Below are positions 40,949 to 47,370 of a stretch of DNA of 64,000 nt, piece by piece (the first letter of the stretch is position 1; each line of letters opens with the position of its first letter). Below the pieces are notes generated by a model. The model did not search any database. It saw only the letters and a program-made list of their open reading frames with translations, and was not told where the DNA came from. The stretch lies in contig JAGWGW010000004.1 in assembly GCA_028867135.1 (NCBI GenBank), forward strand, positions 1-64,000. The letters run 5' to 3'. Position numbers and translations under genes: made by a program. Source of the stretch: Microcaldota archaeon (GTDB taxonomy: Archaea; Micrarchaeota; Micrarchaeia; Micrarchaeales; CABMGC01).

Positions 40949-41257
40949 ATGGAAATGGAATACATCTATGCTGCACTTTTGCTTGATGCAGCAGGAAAGG
41001 AAGTGGACGAGAAGAATCTCGTCAACGTGGTAAAGGCAGCTGGCGTGACCCCTGATGAGGCCATGGCGAAGTCCGTGGCTAGCTCCCTAAAGGGAGTGAA
41101 CATAAAGGACGTCATAAAGAACGCGCAGGCGGTACAGGTAGCGCAGCCGGCAGCAGCACCAGCCGCAGGAGCAGCCCAGCCAAAGAAGGAGGAGAAGGAG
41201 GAGAAGGCAGTTAGCGAAGAGGAAGCTGCGGGCGGATTGGCAAGCCTATTCGGCTAG
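40949..41257 (+). CDS. rpl12: Ribosomal protein P1/L12
   Basis: 102 aa. [47 protein letters not shown] is the dimerisation helix bundle; [18 protein letters not shown] is the flexible hinge; [10 protein letters not shown] is the factor-binding tail that is conserved in archaea and eukaryotes. Last gene of the L1-L10-L12 operon. Confidence 0.96.
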   Translation: MEMEYIYAALLLDAAGKEVDEKNLVNVVKAAGVTPDEAMAKSVASSLKGVNIKDVIKNAQAVQVAQPAAAPAAGAAQPKKEEKEEKAVSEEEAAGGLASLFG

Positions 41258-41398
41258 ACCATGGAAGGCACGAGCCATCAATGCCCTTGCATTGGCCAGC
41301 GCAAGCCTTGCGCGCCATCTTCTGGCATTCCATTCCCGGAATTCGTGGTAAAGTTTTATAACCTGAGCATGTCATTATCAGCCATAGCGGTGTAATAG

Positions 41399-41755
41399 AT
41401 GCAAGTTTACGTTGAAAAGCCAAAGTGCACAGGCTGCGCCCACTGCTTCGACGTCTGCCCCGTTGCCGTCTTCGAAATGAAGGACAGGAGCGGCCCAGAT
41501 GCCAACAACGATGTCGCGCCGGAGAACGACAAGTGGAAAGGACAGACCGTTCCTGAAGTCAAGACAAAATGGGAGAACGTGCAGGACGGGCACAAGCATT
41601 TCCAGGAGAAGTATGAGGGCGGAAGCGGAGGCCTCTCAGTCGCAGTGCAAGGTCCGGCATGCATACTATGCCAGGCATGCCTCATAGAGTGCGAAGGGGA
41701 ATGCATAGTCATTACGGACGACACGAACAACGTGTACCATTCGATATACAAGTAG
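41399..41755 (+). CDS. Two-cluster 4Fe-4S ferredoxin-like protein
   Basis: 118 aa. First cluster site CTGCAHCFDVCP, second CILCQACLIECEGEC, giving two [4Fe-4S] clusters; the middle 55 residues are a charged linker not found in small ferredoxins. Promoter aagttttataac about 45 bp upstream and a GGTG ribosome binding site. Likely an electron carrier in the cytosol; partner unknown. Confidence 0.85.
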   Translation: MQVYVEKPKCTGCAHCFDVCPVAVFEMKDRSGPDANNDVAPENDKWKGQTVPEVKTKWENVQDGHKHFQEKYEGGSGGLSVAVQGPACILCQACLIECEGECIVITDDTNNVYHSIYK

Positions 41756-41758
41756 CAT

Positions 41759-42181
41759 CTATCCTATTCTTGCGAAAAGCTCCTTGTAGCTCTCCCTTGC
41801 GTCGGTATATGCGTTGACCAGGGTTTCGGTCGGCATCACCCTTATCCCGTCGCGGAGGAGCTCGTTTACGTGCTTCAATATCCTGTCAGCGTACAGTACG
41901 TGCTGCTCCTCGAAAGGCCCGATTTCCGAACGGCCCTTCTCCTCCCTCCTGAAAACGGAGAGCAGCTGCGCCCTCCTGTTTGCGTTTATCCTTGACGAGG
42001 CGCTGTCGCTCAGCCCAAGTAGCCTTTCAATGCCGTCCAACGAATCCTCCATCTTCACGCAGAACTGCGCTATGGCTGCCCTGTTGTTCGAATGGCCCAT
42101 CCTTTCGATGAAGCCGTTCGCCCTGCTCAGTATGCCGAGCAGTTCAGCCTGCACGTCCTTGGGCCCCTTTTGCCTATCCAT
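41759..42181 (-). CDS. Helical protein, unknown (pair member A)
   Basis: 140 aa from the ATG at 42181; a TATA-like ctttaaatatc lies about 30 bp upstream. All-helical and charged (DVQAELLGILSRANGFIERMGHSNNRAAIAQFCVKMEDSLDGIERLLG). It shares the VQAEL...R pattern and helical layout with the next gene, so the two may be distant paralogues. No known family. Confidence 0.6.
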   Translation of the reverse strand: MDRQKGPKDVQAELLGILSRANGFIERMGHSNNRAAIAQFCVKMEDSLDGIERLLGLSDSASSRINANRRAQLLSVFRREEKGRSEIGPFEEQHVLYADRILKHVNELLRDGIRVMPTETLVNAYTDARESYKELFARIG

Positions 42182-42247
42182 GTTTACCAATTCTTATCGC
42201 TTTTTCCTGATATTTAAAGATGCAAAAACTGTTAGGTTAATGATGAA

Positions 42248-42607
42248 TCAGAGGTTGTCGTAATGGAACAGCACTATCTCTGTCCTCTTCGCAAGCATCA
42301 TCGCGTCGTACAGCAGCTTCCTCTCCTCAGGAGTTTTGCCCATCACCTGCCAGCTGGTTTCGACTGTAGGCAGCGCTTCCTGCACCTTGGCCAGCGTGCA
42401 GTCGAGCCTGGCAAGCCCCTTGATCTCCTCCAGCATGTGCCTTTCAGATATCTGCTTGAGGTAATCGGTGGTCTTTCTCAGCCGTGAAGTCAGCTCTGCC
42501 TGCACCTCGCGCGACGTGAAATTCCCCTGGAGCCTCATCGCCATCGCGCTAACCATCCTGAAGCTTTCTTCAGGCGTCAGCTTTGGCCTAGCGTATCTGG
42601 AATTCAT
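42248..42607 (-). CDS. Helical protein, unknown (pair member B)
   Basis: 119 aa, all-helical (EESFRMVSAMAMRLQGNFTSREVQAELTSRLRKTTDYLKQISERHMLEEIKGLARLDCTLAKVQEALP, in part). It is in the same orientation as member A, 67 bp apart, each with its own TATA-like sequence. Function unknown. Confidence 0.55.
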   Translation of the reverse strand: MNSRYARPKLTPEESFRMVSAMAMRLQGNFTSREVQAELTSRLRKTTDYLKQISERHMLEEIKGLARLDCTLAKVQEALPTVETSWQVMGKTPEERKLLYDAMMLAKRTEIVLFHYDNL

Positions 42608-42673
42608 GCTGATAAAGGGGATTTACATGGTATTTAAGCATAGCTATTCCTCAATATTTACTGAATGTATTTG

Positions 42674-43516
42674 TTATTTTGATACCTTTCTACCGAGCAC
42701 AAAGTCTATGACCACCTCGCTTTCCATCGGCGAGTAAGGTCTCACTATCCTCTTCCCGGTTATCCTAAGCTTTCTTTTTCGATTGAAGAATCTCTTCAGC
42801 GCGTCTATTGCCCTTTTGTAAGGATCATCGATATCACCGAACGCATAGTAGTGCACAACGCACCCAGCGGCTGCGGCATAATCCACAGACCGCAGGAACT
42901 TGTGGGATTCCATTGGAAGCGGCATTATTATCCTGTCCGCGAATCCGGGGTGCCTTTTCACAAGTCTCTTGACGTCTCCCAGCTCCTGCACCACGTTCGT
43001 CGTCCTGTTCAATGCGATGTTGTTTGCCATGTACCTGTACGAATTCCTGTTCAGCTCCATTGCTATTATCCTCGAATTCCTGCTCCTCTTAGCGATCTCT
43101 ATGGCGAAGGGGCCCACGCCAGCGAACATCACGATGACGTTCTCGCGGTCCTTCGATAGCCTTGCTATCCTGTCCCTCTCGAATGCGAGCCTTGGGGAGA
43201 AGAAGGTCTTCCTTATGTCGAATCTGAACACGCAGTTGTTCTCGCGGTATGTGGCAATGAAGTTCCTCTCGCCTGCAACATGCTCGTACTTTCGTGTCCT
43301 GTATCTTCCGCTGACCGCGCCTATTTTCCTCACAACTGTCTTGACATTCTTGTTGACCCTGAAAATCGCCTTTGCCTTCTTCAACGCCGTCTTCCTGTCG
43401 CCTTCGGTTATCGCTATGTTGCCGAGAACGTCGTAGCTCTTGGTTATGCTGTCGTAATCCCTGCCAAACTCTTTCCTCAGCTCATCCCTATAACTGACTC
43501 TATCCAAAGGCACCAC
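42674..43516 (-). CDS. Trm5/TYW2-family tRNA methyltransferase
   Basis: 280 aa, GTG start. Middle Rossmann MTase: KDRENVIVMFAGVGPFAIEIAKRS (SAM loop), IIAMELNRNSYRYMANNIALN, and ADRIIMPLPMESHKFL in place of the usual NLP. The N-terminal VLGNIAI, VAGERNFIATYRENNCVFRFDIRKTFFSPRLAFERDRIA (F-S-P-R) is the Trm5 signature for N1-methylation of G37 in tRNA, or the wyosine-pathway TYW2 homologue. Substrate choice between the two is not resolved. Confidence 0.88.
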   Translation of the reverse strand: MVPLDRVSYRDELRKEFGRDYDSITKSYDVLGNIAITEGDRKTALKKAKAIFRVNKNVKTVVRKIGAVSGRYRTRKYEHVAGERNFIATYRENNCVFRFDIRKTFFSPRLAFERDRIARLSKDRENVIVMFAGVGPFAIEIAKRSRNSRIIAMELNRNSYRYMANNIALNRTTNVVQELGDVKRLVKRHPGFADRIIMPLPMESHKFLRSVDYAAAAGCVVHYYAFGDIDDPYKRAIDALKRFFNRKRKLRITGKRIVRPYSPMESEVVIDFVLGRKVSK

Positions 43517-43612
43517 AACGAATGTTATAAATTCCTTGCGCTCTATTAAATATTGCTTATTTGCACCCCTACCTGAGGCAGGGCTGTTTAAGCGCCATTA
43601 CTGGGTGAATAG

Positions 43613-44059
43613 TTGTATTTCATAGTAAGAGTAACCGCAAGCCAGGAGAAGATCACATCCGATATCCTGCAGAACAAGGTCGGCAACACCAACCAGGACA
43701 TATACTCGATAGTCATGCCATACGGCATGCGGGGCTACATCATAGTGGAAGCCAAGGACGAGATAGCCTGCAGGGAGCTCATAATGAACGAGCCCCACGT
43801 CAAGGGCATGCTTCCCTCATCGCTGTCGGAAGCCGAGCTCGACAAGATGCTGGCGCAGAAGAAGGAGGTCCAGGAGATAGGCGTCAATGACGTCGTGGAG
43901 TTCTTCTCAGGGCCGTACAAGGGCTACAAGGCAAAGGTAATAAAGGTGAACACCACAAAGGAGGAGATGACCGTGCTGCTGATGGATGTGCCTGTGCAGA
44001 TCCCTGTAACGACAAAGTCCAACATGGCCAAGATAATACAAAAGGCCGAGAGTGCTTGA
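43613..44059 (+). CDS. spt5: Transcription elongation factor Spt5 (NusG-like)
   Basis: 148 aa, TTG start after a GGTGA ribosome binding site. NGN domain: MYFIVRVTASQEKITSDILQNK...GYIIVEAKDEIACRELI; KOW motif: VNDVVEFFSGPYKGYKAKVIKVN. Clamps RNA polymerase. It is one base from the L11 start, the classic Spt5-L11 pair. In most archaea L1-L10-L12 follow; here they lie about 2.4 kb away. Confidence 0.94.
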   Translation: MYFIVRVTASQEKITSDILQNKVGNTNQDIYSIVMPYGMRGYIIVEAKDEIACRELIMNEPHVKGMLPSSLSEAELDKMLAQKKEVQEIGVNDVVEFFSGPYKGYKAKVIKVNTTKEEMTVLLMDVPVQIPVTTKSNMAKIIQKAESA

Positions 44060-44060
44060 T

Positions 44061-44531
44061 ATGGCTGAAGTGACGATAAACGGATTGATAGAAGGAGGAA
44101 AGGCTACCGGAGGAGCGCCTTTCGGGCCAGCGTTGGGCCCCCTTGGCGTCAACGTCCAGAAGATAATAGAAGAGATAAACGCGAAGACTGCCGCGTTCGA
44201 GGGGATCAAGATCCCTGTAAAGGTCATGGTCAACGCAGCTACAAAGTCGTACAGGATAGAGGTAGGCTCCCCTCCCACGAGCGCGCTGATACTGAAGGAG
44301 CTGGGATTACAGAAAGGCGCGAAGGGCAAGGAGGAGGTTGCCGGCAACATAACGATTGAGCAGGTCAAGAAGGTAGCGAAGGCCAAGGAGCTCTCGATAT
44401 ACGGCAACTCCACAGAATCGAAGGTCAAGCAGGTGCTCGGCACGTGCAAGAGCATGAACGTAACAGTCGAAGGAACAGACGCAAGGGAATACCTGAGAAA
44501 GGTAGCAAGCGGGGAAATAAGGCTGCAATAA
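44061..44531 (+). CDS. rpl11: Ribosomal protein uL11
   Basis: 156 aa from ATG at 44061. EVTINGLIEGGKATGGAPFGPALGPLGVN is the conserved Pro/Gly-rich N-terminal domain that contacts the GTPase centre RNA; PPTSALILKELGLQKGAKGKEEVAG and QVLGTCKSMNVTVEG are typical C-terminal segments. Translated right after Spt5. Confidence 0.96.
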   Translation: MAEVTINGLIEGGKATGGAPFGPALGPLGVNVQKIIEEINAKTAAFEGIKIPVKVMVNAATKSYRIEVGSPPTSALILKELGLQKGAKGKEEVAGNITIEQVKKVAKAKELSIYGNSTESKVKQVLGTCKSMNVTVEGTDAREYLRKVASGEIRLQ

Positions 44532-44540
44532 CGGCATCTC

Positions 44541-45536
44541 GTGGTACAGATGCTTTTGGAGGACAAGATTTACGGCAGGGAGGACATACAAGACAGCGTA
44601 CTCATAGAGCTGATAAACTCAAAGGCCGTGCAGAGGCTCAAGGGAATATCGCAGAGAGGCTATCCCGAATCCACAGAGATGGGCACCGACAATCCCCCGT
44701 ATTATACCAGGTACGAACATAGCGTAGGCTGCATGCTGCTTCTCAGGAAACTGGGCGCGGGCATAGACGAGCAGATCGCAGGGCTCTTGCATGACCTTTC
44801 GCACACTGCCTTCTCGCATGTCGCAGACTGGGCGATAGGGGATCCGCAGAAGGAGGACTACCAGGACAGCATCCTCGGCGAATACGTCACAAAATCCGAC
44901 GCAGCCGCGATAATAACCAGGTACGGGCACGATCTCCAGCGCATATGCAACATGGAGATCGAGGGCAAATTCGGCCTGCTCGAAAGGAATGCGCCTGACG
45001 TATGCGCGGACAGGGTCGATTACGCGCTAAGGGACTCTTACAATCTCCAGGCCGGCAACGTGAAGAAGGCCTTCAACGGCCTTGTCGCGCGCAACGGCGA
45101 GATAGTCTTCAAGTCCATCGATGCCGCAAGGGCGTTTGCAGACTGTTACGTGGCGGACATACGGGAGAGCTATGCTGCCCCAGAGAACCTCCTCAGGTAT
45201 CATCTGCTGGGCAGCGCGCTCAAGTACGCGATAGACAACAAGGTCATAAGCATGGGAGACCTGCACAAGGACGAGAAAACAGTCATGGAGAAGATAAACC
45301 ATTCCGGAAACGAGACTGCAGCGCAGATGCTCAAGGCATCCCTTGGAAGGCTGAAGTTCTCCGTCTCCAATGGCAGGGGCGTGCTCCTGAAATACAAGCT
45401 GAGGTACGTAGACCCGAAGTTCATCCATGGGGACAGGCTTGAGAGGCTCAGCTCCGCAGACCCTGAATACTCTAAGATAATAAGCGAGGAGAAGGAGAGG
45501 CACGCCAGGGGGGTCTACATAGAGATGATTAAATAA
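44541..45536 (+). CDS. HD-domain phosphohydrolase
   Basis: 331 aa. HD superfamily metal site: TRYEHSVG (first His), LLHDLSHTAFSHVADW (HD and later His), and DRVDYALRDS (final Asp). This layout is that of dGTPase/SAMHD1-like HD proteins of archaea (R...H...HD...D). It may hydrolyse a nucleotide; the exact substrate is open. GTG start 44541, or ATG 44550. Operon with the glycosylase and prenyl synthase downstream (32 bp, then ATGA overlap). Confidence 0.82.
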   Translation: MVQMLLEDKIYGREDIQDSVLIELINSKAVQRLKGISQRGYPESTEMGTDNPPYYTRYEHSVGCMLLLRKLGAGIDEQIAGLLHDLSHTAFSHVADWAIGDPQKEDYQDSILGEYVTKSDAAAIITRYGHDLQRICNMEIEGKFGLLERNAPDVCADRVDYALRDSYNLQAGNVKKAFNGLVARNGEIVFKSIDAARAFADCYVADIRESYAAPENLLRYHLLGSALKYAIDNKVISMGDLHKDEKTVMEKINHSGNETAAQMLKASLGRLKFSVSNGRGVLLKYKLRYVDPKFIHGDRLERLSSADPEYSKIISEEKERHARGVYIEMIK

Positions 45537-45568
45537 AAAGGCTCAATCTCGATGCGCTTTACAAGGCG

Positions 45569-46195
45569 ATGAGGAAAAGGTTCGGCTTCAGGGATTGGTG
45601 GCCGGGGGACACCAAGGACGAGATAATAATAGGCGCCATGCTCACGCAGCAGGCCTCATGGTCCAACGTGGAGAAGGCAATATCGAACCTCAAGAGCAGC
45701 GCCGGCGTAGATCTCCGCAAGATAAGCGCTATGGATATCAGGAAGCTCGAAATGTTGGTAAGGCCGAGCGGGTTCTACAGGCAGAAGGCGAGAAGGCTGA
45801 AGGGCATTGCGTCGTACATATTCGGCAATTATCCGAGCCTTGGTCGGATGTTCAGCAAGGAGACAGGTGAGCTCAGGCAGGAACTTCTATCCCTTGACGG
45901 AATAGGGCCCGAGACAGCAGATTCCATATTGCTGTACGCCGCAGGAAAGCCCAGCTTCGTAATAGACGCGTATACAAAAAGGATAATGAACCGGGTTTAT
46001 GGAATAGGCCTAGACATGGACTACGACAATCTGAAAACCCTAATCACAGATAATATAAAGGATGATATTGAGCTATATAGCGACTTCCATGCTCAGTTTG
46101 TCGAGCTTGGCAAGAGATACTGCAGAACGAGGCCAATCTGCAAGGATTGTCCTGCGTCCGGACTCTGCAGATACAAAAGGATGAATGCTAAATGA
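45569..46195 (+). CDS. Endonuclease III-family (HhH-GPD) DNA glycosylase
   Basis: 208 aa. HhH motif LLSLDGIGPETADSILLYA, then the catalytic Asp in FVIDAYTKRI and the [4Fe-4S] loop with four Cys (CRTRPICKDCPASGLC). Where EndoIII has the catalytic Lys (GRKTA), this has Glu (GPETA), so it is probably a monofunctional glycosylase (alkyl-base or mismatch type). No start codon lies upstream in frame after the HD gene stop. Confidence 0.88.
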   Translation: MRKRFGFRDWWPGDTKDEIIIGAMLTQQASWSNVEKAISNLKSSAGVDLRKISAMDIRKLEMLVRPSGFYRQKARRLKGIASYIFGNYPSLGRMFSKETGELRQELLSLDGIGPETADSILLYAAGKPSFVIDAYTKRIMNRVYGIGLDMDYDNLKTLITDNIKDDIELYSDFHAQFVELGKRYCRTRPICKDCPASGLCRYKRMNAK

Positions 46196-47214
46196 ACTTC
46201 AAGGAATACATAGAGGTCCACAGGAAAGCGATCTATTCGAGGATATGCGAATACATACCTTTGAAGGAGCCTGTGGAACACTACAAGATAGTAAGGGAAT
46301 ACAGCGACAGGCAGGGTTCATACAGGAGGCCCGCGCTGCTGATGCTTAGCGGTCAGATGTTCGGCGCGAAACCCGAGGAGCTGGTGCTGCCTGCTGCTGC
46401 GATGCAGCTATCCGAGGACTGGATACTGATCCATGACGACATAGAGGACCATTCGGACATGAGAAGGGGAAAGCCTACGCTCCACAAGATTTATGGTGCA
46501 GAGATATCGATAAACGCTGGAGACGCCGCTCACATGGCAATGTGGAAGATGGCCAACGACTATGTAGCGAAGGTCGGCATAGAGAAGGGAAAGAGGTTCT
46601 TCGACAAGTTCTACAAGATACTTGAGCATACCGTGGAAGGGCAGTATCTCGAAGACAACTTCATATACAACGTAAGGGACCTTTCAAGGGCGTCAGAGGA
46701 GCTTTACTACAAGATAATCGATGCCAAGACCTGCTGCTATACTGTCTACGGTCCGATGCAGCTTGGCGCGATAGTCGCAGGGCAGCCGGATTCAACGCTC
46801 GAGACCCTCGAGCATATAACGAAGCCTGCTGGAAGGGCCTTCCAGATTGTCGACGACGTGCTGGACATGACCGCAGACGAGAAGGTGTTCGGCAAGAAGA
46901 GGTACGGCGATCTCTATGAAGGCAAGATAACGCTCATGGTGCTTCACGCTTATTCAAAGGCGGCCGAGAATGAGAGGGCGGAGCTCAACAGGATATACGG
47001 GAAGGACAGGGAGCAGAAGACAAAGAATGAGATAGAGTACATAGTGGGGATGATCCAGAAGTACAAGAGTCTTGAATACGCGCAGAACGAGGCCGCAAAG
47101 TACAGGGAGCAGGCAAGGCAGGCTGTCGAACAGAGGATGAAGGACCTGCCCAACAACGAGTATACTCCCATAATGATGTCGGCAATGGGCGAGCTCTCGG
47201 TAAGGCACAAATAG
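46192..47214 (+). CDS. Polyprenyl diphosphate synthase (GGPP-type)
   Basis: 340 aa. First Asp-rich motif IHDDIEDHSDMRRGKPTLHK and second FQIVDDVLDMTADEKVFGKK; GSYRRPALLML contains the IPP-binding Arg. Builds the C20-type isoprenoid chains for archaeal lipids. Starts inside the last codons of the glycosylase gene (ATGA overlap). 5S rRNA begins 5 bp after its stop on the other strand. Confidence 0.9.
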   Translation: MNFKEYIEVHRKAIYSRICEYIPLKEPVEHYKIVREYSDRQGSYRRPALLMLSGQMFGAKPEELVLPAAAMQLSEDWILIHDDIEDHSDMRRGKPTLHKIYGAEISINAGDAAHMAMWKMANDYVAKVGIEKGKRFFDKFYKILEHTVEGQYLEDNFIYNVRDLSRASEELYYKIIDAKTCCYTVYGPMQLGAIVAGQPDSTLETLEHITKPAGRAFQIVDDVLDMTADEKVFGKKRYGDLYEGKITLMVLHAYSKAAENERAELNRIYGKDREQKTKNEIEYIVGMIQKYKSLEYAQNEAAKYREQARQAVEQRMKDLPNNEYTPIMMSAMGELSVRHK

Positions 47215-47219
47215 AATAG

Positions 47220-47336
47220 TGCCAAACAGCAATATGCTTTCCCACCCGTTAGGGCAGTATTGCATATCGTGAACAGGCTTAGCTTCCAAGTTCGGTATGT
47301 GTTTGGGCGTTTCCCCGTTCCTATGGCCGTTTGACA
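47220..47336 (-). rRNA. rrf: 5S ribosomal RNA
   Basis: 117 nt on the minus strand. Helix I: TGTCAAAC pairs with GTTTGGCA. Conserved internal sequence: GGGGAAACGCCCAAACACATACCGAACTTGGAAGCTAAGCC in short parts (CCGAAC, GGAAGCTAAGCC) and the loop E/helix IV region CCCTAACGGGTGGGAAAGC. No 16S or 23S gene is near, so it is unlinked. An AT-rich promoter (gatattaaagatttatag) precedes it. Confidence 0.93.
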
Positions 47337-47348
47337 GATATCTATGGA

Positions 47349-47370
47349 CTATAAATCTTTAATATCTTTC
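47349..47370 (-). promoter_or_regulatory. Promoter of the 5S rRNA gene
   Basis: On the minus strand gatattaaag and gatttatag lie 13-34 bp before the 5S 5' end. The box gatattaaa is at the usual distance of about 27 bp. It overlaps the last codons of the 871-aa gene. Confidence 0.45.

Noticed and set aside
45899-45960. MutY or bifunctional EndoIII reading of the glycosylase
   Set aside because: The catalytic Lys of EndoIII is replaced by Glu and there is no MutY C-terminal domain, so only the broader family is named.
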